NCBI GenBank assembly: GCA_016706545.1
Contig: JADJJK010000038.1
Span: 1 to 64,000 of the forward strand
Length of the DNA: 64,000 nucleotides
Reading direction: 5' to 3'
From: Myxococcales bacterium
GTDB taxonomy: Bacteria > Myxococcota_A > Polyangia > Haliangiales > Haliangiaceae
Part shown: in pieces, positions 24,711-35,695 of the stretch
How positions within the stretch are numbered: position 1 is the stretch's first letter
Layout: every line of letters begins with the position of its first letter
Position numbers and translations under genes: made by a program
The notes under the pieces: model-generated
The model's input: the letters and a program-made list of their open reading frames with translations, nothing else
Database searches by the model: none
What the model was told of the DNA's origin: nothing

Positions 24711-24760
24711 CGTCGCGCTCGGTTGCGCTCGGTCGCGCTCGTCCCGCTCAGTCGCGCTCG
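24711..24760. repeat. 10-bp tandem array between convergent genes
   Basis: Five degenerate units of the form GGTYGCGCTC with 10-bp period between the MATE and typA 3' ends. Part of a pattern of short arrays in intergenic DNA of this window. Confidence 0.6.
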
Positions 24761-24769
24761 TCGTCGCCC

Positions 24770-26599
<1,830 letters not shown>

Positions 26600-26610
26600 A
26601 GGTGCCTGCT

Positions 26611-26629
26611 GACGTGCCCGGGGCACGTC
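26611..26629. promoter_or_regulatory. 19-bp perfect inverted repeat in the typA leader
   Basis: GACGTGCCC-G-GGGCACGTC: 9-bp arms around one central base, between the predicted transcription start (about 26632) and the typA start codon. It could be an operator for a dimeric protein or a hairpin in the 5' leader. It begins about 11 nt upstream of the ATG. Confidence 0.5.
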
Positions 26630-26638
26630 GAGAGGCGC

Positions 26639-26667
26639 TCTATAACAGGGTCGATACCCCAGGGCAA
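26639..26667 (-). promoter_or_regulatory. typA: Sigma70-like promoter of typA
   Basis: On the minus strand TTGCCC (26667-26662) and TATAGA (26644-26639), 17-bp spacer. Predicted start near 26632, giving a leader of about 33 nt that contains the inverted repeat. The remaining 220 bp to the next gene show nothing else. Confidence 0.6.
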
Positions 26668-26886
26668 CCATCGGAAACCCCTGAGAGCTTCGCTTTGGCC
26701 TTGCGACGCAAGATCGTCGCGGGTCCGCCGCGTGCGCGTCACCGCCGGCCGCGGGCGGATCAACGTTCTCAGCCACCTGCGAGATCGGCTCGTCTGGCGC
26801 GCGCCAGCGGGGTGGGAACGTGCCGACCGGCTGCTTACGTCGTGGTGGTCTTCAAACGGCGGCGCCGGGCGTGCTATGGCGAGCCC

Positions 26887-28359
26887 ATGGATCGTAGCGT
26901 GGGTCGACGGCTCCCAGGGCTCGCCGCGCGCCGCTCGATGGTGGCGCTCGGCGCCGTCGCGGCCTTTGCCTGCCGCGAGCCCGCCGGGCCAAGGTCGCAG
27001 GCGGTCGCCGAGCCGGCGGTGGCCGCGGCGCGCCCGGCGCCAGCGCGGTTCTCGCCGGCGCCGGAGCAGCCGCTGGGCGTGGCGACCCTGGCCGAGCTTG
27101 GCTGGGCAGCGCGCGCTGGCCAGGAGGCCTTTCGCCGCGCCCGCGCGGCCGAGCGCCGAGGCGATTGGGCCACGATGGTGGAGCACTGCCAGGCGTCACT
27201 TGGGGCCGATGCCTCTCACCTGGAGGCGAGCTGGCTTCTGGCCGCGGGGCTCGCCCACCTGGGTCGGTTCGACGAGCTGGGGCCGCCGCTGGCGCGCGCC
27301 GTGGTGGGAGATCCTGGGAAGTGGGCGGCGCCCGCGCTGCAGCTCCCCCTGTTCGCGCGGTACTGGGAGAGCGGCGCGGGAGACGCCATGCGGCCGTGGA
27401 TCGTCGAGCAACAGCGGCGGCTAGAGGACAGCCTGGGGCGCGCGGTGATCCTCGTGCATGGCCACCGCCTGGTCGCGTACGACCCGACGAGCAAGCGCTG
27501 GCTGCCGCTGGCGCGGCCGCACCGGGTGGCCGCGGCGCTGGTGCGGCGGCCGTGGCTCGCGTTCGTGGCGCGGACGCAGAGCCAGGGTGTCGCGGTGGAG
27601 CGGGTGGGCGTGGTCGATCTACGCACCGGCGGGGTGCAGCTCACGCCGGTGCCCGCGGCGCGGCGGCGCGAGCTGGCGATCTTGCCCGGCAGCGAGAGCT
27701 CGCCCGTGCTGGTGCGCGATGACGGCGGCGCCTGGTCCCAGGTCGTGGACGGGCACCTCGCGCCGATGCGCTCGCCGGTGCCGCGGGCGCTGGCGCCGCG
27801 GCTCGTGCTCGCCGAGGACCGCGCGACGCTGGTCCGGCACCCGGTGCCGGGCGTGCTCGCGGACTGGGACCAGCTGCAGATGGCCAGCGCGCTGCGCATC
27901 CAGCGCTCCAACCGCGTGATCACCGTCCCGGCGCCCGCGCTCATCGATGGTCAGCGCTTGGCCTTTGCGCCCGGCGCCGCCCACCTGGCGCTGGTGGCGG
28001 GACTCGATGCTTGCGATCGCAAGGCGGTCCCCGGCGCCTCGCCGCAGGGGCCCTTTCGAGCCTACGTGGTCGACGCGATCGCCGGCGTGCCGCGGCAGGT
28101 GGCGCAGTCGGAGCGAGGCCTGGAGGTGGAGTGGATAGACGAGCGCACGCTGGCGGTGGGCTCCGAGCGGGGCGTCTTGCTCATCGATGTCGCGGCGCTC
28201 GATGGCGAGCCAGCGCAGGAGGAGCCCCAAGCCGCAGGGCTTGCCCAGCGCGCCGGTGCCGTGGAGCTCGCGGAGGTGGCCTTGCCGGCAGCGGGGCGGC
28301 ACTCCAAGTGCCAGGAGCCTACCGAGCCGCCGCAGAGTGAAGATCTCGACGAGCTCTGA
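26887..28359 (+). CDS. Putative lipoprotein of unknown function
   Basis: 490 residues. An RR-containing, Ala-rich export signal ends in AAFACREP, a plausible though imperfect lipoprotein site. Residues about 60-170 contain helices with TPR-like Ala/Gly/Leu spacing (AFRRARAAERRGDWATMVEHCQASL). The rest (about 180-480) is beta-rich with repeated pieces such as GRAVILVHGHRLVAYDP and GVVDLRTGGVQL, suggesting a WD- or propeller-like domain. I do not recognise a family. Start at 26887; the open frame extends upstream to 26602 without sense. Confidence 0.65.
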   Translation: MDRSVGRRLPGLAARRSMVALGAVAAFACREPAGPRSQAVAEPAVAAARPAPARFSPAPEQPLGVATLAELGWAARAGQEAFRRARAAERRGDWATMVEHCQASLGADASHLEASWLLAAGLAHLGRFDELGPPLARAVVGDPGKWAAPALQLPLFARYWESGAGDAMRPWIVEQQRRLEDSLGRAVILVHGHRLVAYDPTSKRWLPLARPHRVAAALVRRPWLAFVARTQSQGVAVERVGVVDLRTGGVQLTPVPAARRRELAILPGSESSPVLVRDDGGAWSQVVDGHLAPMRSPVPRALAPRLVLAEDRATLVRHPVPGVLADWDQLQMASALRIQRSNRVITVPAPALIDGQRLAFAPGAAHLALVAGLDACDRKAVPGASPQGPFRAYVVDAIAGVPRQVAQSERGLEVEWIDERTLAVGSERGVLLIDVAALDGEPAQEEPQAAGLAQRAGAVELAEVALPAAGRHSKCQEPTEPPQSEDLDEL

Positions 28360-28519
28360 GGGCGGCCCAGATGCAGACGCTGGGTGGCTGAGCCTCGGGG
28401 TCGTCCAAAGGTGCCAGGCTCCTGTCAGCCAACCTGTCGAATCTCGGACATTGCCCACGTAATATAAGGTACTTGCGAAAGGTCGAACCGCCGGCACGGT
28501 CCCTGCTTTCTCTGCTGGC

Positions 28520-29041
28520 ATGCGCGACAGTTCATCGATGCGTCAGGCGCTCCTGGCGGGGCTCTCTGGCCTCGCCGCCACTGCGCTGGACGTGGCGGTG
28601 CTGGCCTCGCTGATGGAGCGCGGGTGCCCCGTGGCGCTCGCGGCCTGGCTTGGCGCCGCAGCCGGCGCAGCGGCGTCGTTCTTGCTCTCGCGTCGCCTGG
28701 CGTTTCGCGACACGTCGCCGCTTGGCTGGCCGCAGATCGCGCGGTTCGCGACGGTGGCGGCTTCGTCGGCCGCCGTGATGGCGCTGGCGATGCACGTCAC
28801 CTCGACGATCTTCGGCGTGCCGTACCTGCTGGCCAAGGCCGGCTGTGCGGTGGCGGTGTTCGTGCTGTGGACGCTGCCGGCGCAGCGCCGCTTCGTGTTT
28901 GTCGCGCCGACGTCCGGGGCGCCGGTCGAGCTGGTGTCGGCTCGTCGATCCTCTCCCCTGGCGGGGCGTCTGGCCCACCGCCTGGTGGGGCGCGCGGAAC
29001 CTCGCCCCTCGGCGTCTGCCTCGTCGCTATCTGCCGTGTAG
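28520..29041 (+). CDS. GtrA-family membrane protein
   Basis: 173 residues with four hydrophobic helices arranged as in GtrA: an opening ALLAGLSGLAATALDVAVLASL, then AASFLLSRRLAF, VTSTIFGVPYLLAKAGCAVAVFVLWTL, and the terminal RRFVF motif typical of the family. GtrA proteins are thought to move bactoprenol-linked sugars across the inner membrane. The adjacent GT2 polyprenyl-phosphate glycosyltransferase, 112 bp downstream, is the natural partner. Confidence 0.85.
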   Translation: MRDSSSMRQALLAGLSGLAATALDVAVLASLMERGCPVALAAWLGAAAGAAASFLLSRRLAFRDTSPLGWPQIARFATVAASSAAVMALAMHVTSTIFGVPYLLAKAGCAVAVFVLWTLPAQRRFVFVAPTSGAPVELVSARRSSPLAGRLAHRLVGRAEPRPSASASSLSAV

Positions 29042-29153
29042 CCGCGCCGCGGTCACCCGGTTCTTCTTCTCGGATTGCATCGGATTGCAGGTCGAGTGAC
29101 CCGTCGGCGCCAGGCGCCGAGCCGGGCGCGAGGACACCTGCCAGGAGCTCACC

Positions 29154-29933
29154 ATGTCCACAGCGTCTGCCCCCCTATCGTTCGTCGACCTCTCGATCAT
29201 CATCCCCGCGTACAACGAGGAGCACCGCATCGTGCCGACGCTGCAGGCCATCCAGCGCTTCGCCGCGCAGAGCCCCCTGCGCATCGAGATCCTGGTGGTC
29301 GACGATGGCTCCAAAGATCGCACCGCGGAGGTGGTCGAGGCCGAGCAGGCGCGCATCCCGGGCCTGCGCCTGGTTCGTCAGCTCCCCAACCGCGGCAAGG
29401 GGGCAGCGGTGCGCCTGGGCATGCTGTCGGCGCGCGGCCAGCTCCGCATGATGCACGACGCGGACGGCTCGATGCCGCCGGAGGAGATCGCGACGCTGCT
29501 CGGCGCGGTGACCTCCAATCGAGCGGAGATCTCCATCGGCTCGCGCTACGTGGACGGCAAGGCCGCCACCAGCCAGCCGCTGTACCGCCGGCTGTGGAGC
29601 CGCCTGTGCAACCAGGTCATCCAGAAGACGCTGGTGCCCGGCATCATCGACACGCAGTGCGGGTTCAAGGTGTTCACCGCCGAGGCTGCGCGGGACTTGT
29701 TTGGCAGTGGGCGCATCGATGGCTGGGCGTTTGACCTGGAGATCCTCGCCCTGGCGCGCCGCCGCGGCTACTCCATCGCCGAGATCGGCATCACCTGGGT
29801 GGACGACCCTCGCTCGCGCGTCAACCCGCTGTCGGACATGTGGAAGGTGATGTCCGAGGCGTGGACCATTCGTCGCAACCTGCGCTCCGGCGTGTATGTG
29901 CGGCCGGCGCGCGCCATCGCGCCCGGTGGCTAG
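29154..29933 (+). CDS. GT2 glycosyltransferase, dolichyl/polyprenyl-phosphate sugar synthase type
   Basis: 259 residues. GT-A nucleotide-sugar fold: SIIIPAYNEEHRI at the N-terminus, VVDDGSKDRT near residue 48, and the DxD-like HDADGS near 101. The DTQCGFKVFTAEAARDLF segment near 166 is characteristic of dolichyl-phosphate beta-glucosyltransferases. It probably makes a polyprenyl-phosphate sugar that the upstream GtrA protein handles, for decoration of a surface glycan. No C-terminal membrane helices are present, unlike GtrB. Confidence 0.88.
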   Translation: MSTASAPLSFVDLSIIIPAYNEEHRIVPTLQAIQRFAAQSPLRIEILVVDDGSKDRTAEVVEAEQARIPGLRLVRQLPNRGKGAAVRLGMLSARGQLRMMHDADGSMPPEEIATLLGAVTSNRAEISIGSRYVDGKAATSQPLYRRLWSRLCNQVIQKTLVPGIIDTQCGFKVFTAEAARDLFGSGRIDGWAFDLEILALARRRGYSIAEIGITWVDDPRSRVNPLSDMWKVMSEAWTIRRNLRSGVYVRPARAIAPGG

Positions 29934-29947
29934 TCACGTAGCGGGCG

Positions 29948-30313
29948 CTACCCTAGGCGATCGACCAGGCCGCTGAGGTGCGGATCATTGGCAAACAGCT
30001 CGGCCAGCATCTCCCGCAGCTCCAGGCGATCCGCGGGCTCGAGCTGGGCGCCGGCCGCCTCGACCAGCGCGTCGATCGCCTGCTTGGGGCTCAGCCGGCC
30101 CGCAGAGATCTCGGCGGCGAGGGCGTCCACGCTGTGCAGGCCGGCGCGCTGGGCGGCCACCGCCTCTGCGCTGTGTCCGGCGTGCTCTGCTCGCAAGCTG
30201 CGCTCAGCGGCCGACGGGGCGGCGCTGTCCTGGAGAGGCTGGGCCTCGCCGCCTGAAACCCCTGCCAAGGGGCCCTTGGGGCCAACTCCACCGGGGCCGC
30301 CGATGCTGGTCAT
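29948..30313 (-). CDS. Small protein of unknown function
   Basis: 121 residues from the ATG at 30313. The first 25 residues are Gly/Pro-rich; the remainder is Ala-rich helical, with a C-terminal unit GRLSPKQAIDALVEAAG followed by LRELREMLAEL-like text that looks like a compact helical bundle. No signal peptide. It converges with the glycosyltransferase 14 bp away. I do not recognise a family; the frame could also extend to 30610, but that would overlap rnpB. Confidence 0.6.
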   Translation of the reverse strand: MTSIGGPGGVGPKGPLAGVSGGEAQPLQDSAAPSAAERSLRAEHAGHSAEAVAAQRAGLHSVDALAAEISAGRLSPKQAIDALVEAAGAQLEPADRLELREMLAELFANDPHLSGLVDRLG

Positions 30314-30516
30314 TGGTGCTCCGATTTCATGTCGAAACTCGACGACAATACAGGGTTTGCTTTGCGGGTGGGGGGCATTGTGCGGTCCTTGTGCAGCGAA
30401 CAGGGCGCGTGCGCGCCACGCGCGATCGGGCGTGCTGCGGGCCAGGGCGTCGGCCGCGGCTATCGCGGTTGGCCTCCTCGGGTTGCGCACTTTCTTCGTG
30501 GTGGATCGCGCGGTGC

Positions 30517-30544
30517 TTGCGGTCGGCACCCATCCCTTGGTAAA
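30517..30544 (+). promoter_or_regulatory. Possible rnpB promoter
   Basis: TTGCGG (30517-30522), 16-bp spacer, GGTAAA (30539-30544). Matches are modest, but the predicted start (about 30551) coincides with the start of the RNase P RNA P1 helix. Confidence 0.35.
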
Positions 30545-30552
30545 CGGGAGGC

Positions 30553-30925
<373 letters not shown>

Positions 30926-30935
30926 ACTTATTGCG

Positions 30936-30962
30936 GGCTGGCACACGTACAAATTGCCAGCC
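30936..30962 (+). terminator. Hairpin downstream of rnpB
   Basis: GGCTGGCA (30936-30943) pairs perfectly with TGCCAGCC (30955-30962) around an 11-nt loop, 10 nt after rnpB ends. Only a weak AT-rich stretch (AATCGATT) follows, so termination is plausible but not certain. Confidence 0.45.
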
Positions 30963-31043
30963 AATCGATTCGCGGAAGCCAGTCGCCAGCGGGCGACGTG
31001 GACTCACCGTGGCCTGTGATACTGTCACCGGATCACGCCGCCT

Positions 31044-32387
31044 ATGGAGACCAGCCGCTCCCCCGTTCATGAGATCGTGCATTGCCTGTGGCGGGCGCTG
31101 GAGTCCCTGGGGGTGCGCGTTCACCTCGGCGACATCGAACGCTGGGGCTTCGCCATTCACTCGGCGCTGTCGGCGCCCGGGCGCGAGTTCCACAACCACC
31201 GGCACGTGCTCGATATCGCGCGCGGCGCCGATCCGCTGGAGGCGCTGGCGGCGCTGTACCACGACGCCGTGTACATGCAGGTCGACCAGGGCCTGCCGCG
31301 CGCGATGGGCCAGACGCTCGATGGCCTGATCTCCGAGGAGCCCGGCGGCTGGCGCATCTTGCCGGCGGCCGCGGACGGCCCGGCGCGCGATGTCCTGGCG
31401 GTGTTTGACCGGCGGGTCGGTGAGCTGGTGACGTTGCAGAGCGGGCTCAACGAGCTGGCCAGCGCGATGGTCGCGGTGACTCACCTGGCGCCGGTGCTGG
31501 AGCGCTCGCAGCGAATCGCCATCGCCGCGTGCATCGAACAGACGGTGCCGTTTCGTCCCGATCCGTGCGCGGCGCTGGCCAAGCGGCTTGACTCGCTGGG
31601 CATCACCGGCGCCGAGCTGCGCACCACGATGACGCGCGCGGTGCGGCTGGGCAACCGCGACGTGGAGAACTTCGGCGAGGCGAATCCGGCGCGCTTCTTG
31701 GACAACACCTGGAAGCTACTGCCGGAGTCGAATCCGTCGCTGCACTCCCCCATGGTCTACACGGTGCGCGAGTACCGCATCGCCTTGCACAAGATGGAGG
31801 CGTTTCTGTCCTGGCTGCCGGCAGAGCGTGTGTTCCACACCTGGGGCGGCGAGCCGGTCGCCCAGGTCTACGAGCAGATGGTGGAGCGGGTCACAACCAA
31901 CCTCGCGCTCGCCGTGCGCTACCTGCGCGCCAAGCTGTACTCGATCGCGATGGTCGAGGCCATCGCGGACATCACCGGCGGCGACGTCCCGCTCGACTAC
32001 TTCATGGGCGGCGGCAAATCGCCATCGCGTCCGGCGATGCGCCGCATCGAGCAGTTTCTCCCCGAGCTCGGGGATCGCGCTGATCTCGATCCTCCGCTGC
32101 ACCGGCTGCTCGCCGAGGGCCGCGCCTCGGAGTCGAGCTTCGACATCTCGCCGTCGCCGCTGGGAGCGTTCCTGCACCTGTCCATCGGCGAGGCCGCGAT
32201 GATGGCCGGCGTGGCCGAGGCCAAGCGATGGTGGAATGGTGAGATCTCCGCGCTGGCCTTCTTGACCGCACAGGATCCCGAGTCAGTGGTGGCCATCCTC
32301 ACCGCCGCCGCGGAGATCATCGAGACCCGGCGCACCGCGCTGGAGTCGCTGCTCGCTCACTTCGAGCGGCAATCGACGCCGACGTAG
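31044..32387 (+). CDS. HD-domain protein, unknown substrate
   Basis: 447 residues. Near residue 52, HNHRHVLDI and LAALYHDAVY reproduce the metal-binding H...HxxH...HD pattern of HD phosphohydrolases and the related uncharacterised HD family of myxobacteria and other Gram-negatives. The C-terminal half is helical with no recognised domain. No signal peptide; cytosolic. Starts about 80 nt after the rnpB hairpin, so it is separately transcribed. Possible activities are nucleotide or phosphate-ester hydrolysis. Confidence 0.7.
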   Translation: METSRSPVHEIVHCLWRALESLGVRVHLGDIERWGFAIHSALSAPGREFHNHRHVLDIARGADPLEALAALYHDAVYMQVDQGLPRAMGQTLDGLISEEPGGWRILPAAADGPARDVLAVFDRRVGELVTLQSGLNELASAMVAVTHLAPVLERSQRIAIAACIEQTVPFRPDPCAALAKRLDSLGITGAELRTTMTRAVRLGNRDVENFGEANPARFLDNTWKLLPESNPSLHSPMVYTVREYRIALHKMEAFLSWLPAERVFHTWGGEPVAQVYEQMVERVTTNLALAVRYLRAKLYSIAMVEAIADITGGDVPLDYFMGGGKSPSRPAMRRIEQFLPELGDRADLDPPLHRLLAEGRASESSFDISPSPLGAFLHLSIGEAAMMAGVAEAKRWWNGEISALAFLTAQDPESVVAILTAAAEIIETRRTALESLLAHFERQSTPT

Positions 32388-32460
32388 CGAGCCAGCAGGC
32401 GCCCTGCACCACGCGGGCGAGCGCGCTGGCTGGTCGCGATGCGCGCTTGGGCTCGCGGTC

Positions 32461-33267
32461 TCAGTAGTACTGCGGAGACGGGGCAGGCTCTGGCTCTGGC
32501 GTCACCGGTCGGCTGTAGGGCCGCGAGGGCGGCGGCTGGCTGTACGGCGAATATGGCTGGCTGCTGGGCGGCGGCTGGCTGTACGGCGAGTATGGCTGGC
32601 TGCTGGGCGGCGGCGGCTGGCTATACGGCGAGTAGGGCTGGGGCTGGCCGTAGGGCTGGGGCTGGCCGTAGGGCTGGGGCTGGCCGTAGGGCTGGGGCTG
32701 GCCGTAGGGCTGGGGCTGGCCGTAGGGCTGGGGCTGGCCGTAGGGCTGGGGCTGCGGCTGTGGCGATGCACCACCTCCGGTGTCGCGCCAGCCGCTCCAG
32801 TCGCCGCCGCGATCTCCCGTGTCCGTGCGCCAGCGACCGTTGAAGGTCGAGCCCATCGGATCAAACACGAGGAAGCCGGAGCCCAGGAGCGGCGCCGGCA
32901 TCGCGGGCTCTTGCCACCGGAACTCCAGCACGTTGCCGCGCAGGGCGCCCGAGAAGTACCCGACGACCTCGCGGCCGTCGCGCTTGTCTTGGTACGTCCA
33001 CGCGCCGTGCAGGAAGCCGCTACCTGCCGGGCCTCGGCTGAGGTCTTCGCTGACCTTCACGGCGCCAAAAGAGGACATCCACAGGCCCAGCGCGGCGGAG
33101 GGCTGCATCGCTTGTGGAGCCGGCGGCGACAGGGTCTGTGGACCCGCGCCGTAGCCTGGTCCGGTGGGCGCCTGGGCCGAGTTCTGGGAGGAACTTGCCG
33201 AGGCTAACGCCGCGAAACATGCCGCAGCGAGCACCAGCGCGCGGGCGACTTCGATCAGCCTGGTCAT
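32461..33267 (-). CDS. Secreted protein with Pro/Gln-rich repeat tail
   Basis: 268 residues. A signal peptide (LVLAAACFAALASASS) leads to a globular domain of about 130 residues (WTYQDKRDGREVVGYFSG, FNGRWRTDTGD), a small beta domain, then a low-complexity tail: about seven copies of the six-residue unit QPQPYG followed by SPYSQPPPSSQP units. The tail is probably extended and wall- or surface-spanning. No known family recognised. Start at 33267 gives the signal peptide; the frame extends upstream without sense. It is divergent from the tRNA gene. Confidence 0.7.
   Translation of the reverse strand: MTRLIEVARALVLAAACFAALASASSSQNSAQAPTGPGYGAGPQTLSPPAPQAMQPSAALGLWMSSFGAVKVSEDLSRGPAGSGFLHGAWTYQDKRDGREVVGYFSGALRGNVLEFRWQEPAMPAPLLGSGFLVFDPMGSTFNGRWRTDTGDRGGDWSGWRDTGGGASPQPQPQPYGQPQPYGQPQPYGQPQPYGQPQPYGQPQPYGQPQPYSPYSQPPPPSSQPYSPYSQPPPSSQPYSPYSQPPPSRPYSRPVTPEPEPAPSPQYY
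32633..32740 (-). repeat. Six perfect 18-bp units in the QPQPYG tail
   Basis: Unit TAGGGCTGGGGCTGGCCG (plus strand) repeated six times without change, plus a degenerate seventh to 32758. It encodes QPQPYG on the minus strand; the period is a multiple of three. Confidence 0.9.
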
Positions 33268-33291
33268 GTCCGCGAAGACTACCATCCAGCG

Positions 33292-33320
33292 TTGCTTGCG
33301 GTCGGGCAAAAAGATAAGGT
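33292..33320 (+). promoter_or_regulatory. Possible tRNA promoter
   Basis: TTGCTT (33292-33297), 17-bp spacer, TAAGGT (33315-33320); predicted start near 33327, 40 nt before the tRNA. Moderate match. Confidence 0.4.
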
Positions 33321-33366
33321 GCGCTGGCTTTCGTGAGGTTTTCCACACCCTCGAAAGCATTCGCCT

Positions 33367-33441
<75 letters not shown>

Positions 33442-33469
33442 TGAAATCCGAAGACACCGAAAGAAGCAC

Positions 33470-34234
33470 ATGCGCGAAAAGCTCGCCTCTCTCCTCCAAC
33501 TTCAGACCTTGGACGCCAAGGTGCGAGAGCTTGATGCTTCCGCCAAGGCGCTCCCAGCTCGCCTGGATCCGCTCCGCCGCGATCTGGCCAAGCTCTCCGG
33601 GATGCTCGAGATCGAGCGGCAGAAGTTGAGCGAGACGGCGCAGTGGCGCAAGCAGCAGCAGGAGCAAATGGAGCGAGAGAACGAGCTCTTGCGCTCCGCC
33701 AAGAACAAGCTGTCTGCATCGAAGAACAGCAAGGAGTACACCGCGGCCAGTCGCGAGGTGGATCACAAGCGCAAGTCCATCAGCGACCGGGAGACGGAGC
33801 TCAAGAAGGTCAACGAAGCGACCGCCAGCTCGCAGGTCGCGCTGGACGCGCGCGGCAAGGACGTGGAGGCCCTGCAAGCCCAGCTCGCCGCTGACGAGCA
33901 AGCGATGGCCGCGCAGGTGGCGGAGCTGGCCGCCAACCTGGAGGAGACCAAGAAGGAGCGCGACGCCGCCCGGCTCGTGGTGGACGCAGGCCTGCTCAAG
34001 ACCTACGACACGCTCACCGCCAAGCGCGGCTTCGCGGTGGCCTCGGTGGTCAAGGGCGTCTGCCAGGGCTGCCACATGGGGCTGCCGCCCCAGCTCAACA
34101 ACATCCTCGCGCGGATGCTGTCCATCGAGACCTGCCCGCGGTGCGGACGCCTGGTGTATCGCAAGGAGCTCCTGGAGAAGAAGGACGAGCCGTCGGCGGA
34201 AGCGCCCCCGGCGGACGCCGCTGCATCGGAGTGA
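33470..34234 (+). CDS. C4-type zinc ribbon coiled-coil protein
   Basis: 254 residues. Residues about 5-185 form a long antiparallel coiled coil (LASLLQLQTLDAKVRELDAS at the start). A C-terminal zinc ribbon follows with CQGC and CPRC near residues 200 and 223. This matches the widespread C4-type zinc ribbon (CT398-like) family, proposed to bind nucleic acid or secretion/flagellar partners; function is not settled. It starts 29 nt after the tRNA and may be transcribed with it. Confidence 0.85.
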   Translation: MREKLASLLQLQTLDAKVRELDASAKALPARLDPLRRDLAKLSGMLEIERQKLSETAQWRKQQQEQMERENELLRSAKNKLSASKNSKEYTAASREVDHKRKSISDRETELKKVNEATASSQVALDARGKDVEALQAQLAADEQAMAAQVAELAANLEETKKERDAARLVVDAGLLKTYDTLTAKRGFAVASVVKGVCQGCHMGLPPQLNNILARMLSIETCPRCGRLVYRKELLEKKDEPSAEAPPADAAASE

Positions 34235-34291
34235 ACGAGGCGAGCTGGCGCGACGCTGGCAGCGGCTCGCCATGCGTGGCACGCTTGCCGG

Positions 34292-35594
34292 ATGGTAGCT
34301 TTGGCCGCGCTCCGCGTCGTCTGCCAGTGGGTCGCCAGGGGCAGCAGCGCGGTGGCCCTGGTCCTCCTGCTCGCGGCCTGGGCGCCGTTCGAGGCGCCTG
34401 ATCCAGAGGTGCTGGCAGGCAACCAGGCGTACGCGGAGGGCCGCTGGGACGACGCGCTGGCGCACTATCAGCGGGCGCATCCGCGAGTGGATCAAGGCGG
34501 CCTGGCCTACAACCGCGGGACCACCTTGCTGCGCAAGGCGGAGCGCCTGGACCCCGCGGCCAAGGATGCGTTGATAGCGCAGGCGCTGGGAGAGCTGCAG
34601 CGAGCGGCGACCTCGCTGGACCGCAGGGTGCGCAGCGCTGCGGCCTTCAATCGAGGCAATGTCCTGCTCGGCCAAGACAAGCTGGAGGAGGCCATCGAGG
34701 CATACAAGAGCGCGCTGCGCGATGAGCCCGAGTCGGAGGACGCGCGCGCGAACCTGGAGGCTGCGCTGCGACGTCGCAAGAAGCAGCAAGCGCAGCAGCA
34801 GCCGGGGCAACAAGGGCAGCAGCCTGGGCAACAAGGGCAGCAAGGGCAGCAGCCTGGGCAACAAGGGCAGCAGCCGGGGCAACAAGGGCAGCAAGGGCAG
34901 CAGCCTGGGCAACAAGGGCAGCAGCCGGGACAGCAAGGCCAGCAAGGGCAACAAGGGCAGCAACCAGGCCAGCAAGGCCAGCAGCCGGGGCAGCAAGGCA
35001 GCAGCCTGGGCAACAAGGGCAGCAGCCGGGACAGCAAGGCCAACAGGGGCAGCAGCCAGGGCAGCAAGGGCAACAGCCCGGGCAGCAAGGCCAGCAAGGG
35101 CAGCAGCCTGGGCAACAAGGGCAGCAGCCGGGACAGCAAGGCCAGCAACCCGGGCAGCAAGGGCAGCCGCCGGGACAGCAAGGCCAGCAACCCGGGCAGC
35201 AAGGGCAGCAGCCGGGACAGCAAGGGCAGCAAGGGCAGCAGCCGGGACAGCAAGGCCAGCAAGGGCAGCAAGGGCAGCAGCCTGGGCAACAAGGCCAGCA
35301 AGGGCAGCAGCCTGGGCAACAAGGGCAGCCGCCGGGACAGCAAGGCCAACAGTCGGGCCAACAAGGCCAAAGCCAGGCCCAGGCCAACCGCCGGGGCAAC
35401 CAGGGCAGCCAGGGGCCTCTGGTCCAGCAGGAGCTGGGCCCAGGCCTCGGGGACCAAGGCAAGCGCCGCGCTGGTCTCCAGGCGGAGCGGCAGAGCGCAA
35501 GCTAGATGATCTTGAAGACATGTCGCGCGAGCTGCGCCGAGACCAGGTGCGGCAGCGCACCCAGTCCCGGCGTTCGCCAGTCACGGACTGGTAG
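34292..35594 (+). CDS. batC: BatC-like TPR protein with Gln-Gln-Gly repeat, two frame breaks
   Basis: Residues 1-165 are clean: an N-terminal hydrophobic helix, then TPR units (LAGNQAYAEGRWDDALAHYQ; AFNRGNVLLGQDKLEEAIEAYKSAL), as in BatC. After this comes a long PGQQGQQ repeat. The repeat leaves frame at about 34997 (GGG shortened to GG) and again at about 35370 (one C missing); restoring one base at each point gives about 434 residues ending in ERKLDDLEDMSRELRRDQ and VTDW, close to the usual BatC C-terminus (LDALE..., KDW). BatC is periplasmic and works with the VWA proteins BatA/BatB, encoded nearby on the other strand. Uncorrected, the protein ends in a nonsense tail. Confidence 0.75.
34795..35350 (+). 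repeat. Gln/Gly/Pro-coding degenerate repeat
   Basis: Dense array of 9-15 bp units built from CAGCAG, CCGGGG, CAACAAGGG and CAGCAAGGC, encoding PGQQ/GQQ on the plus strand. Two single-base losses inside it break the frame of the BatC-like gene. Confidence 0.85.
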
Positions 35595-35695
35595 CCACCT
35601 CGTCGCTGGCCCACTGAACCTGGACAAACTTCGCAACTCGTCTCGACCGGTGGCGAAAGGGCGGCCTACGATGACCGTTTTGCAGGAACGTCGCC

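Noticed and set aside
32633..32758. A possible CRISPR array
   Set aside because: The 18-bp units are contiguous, have no spacers, and encode QPQPYG.
34795..35350. A possible CRISPR or satellite
   Set aside because: No regular spacers; the units encode PGQQ repeats.
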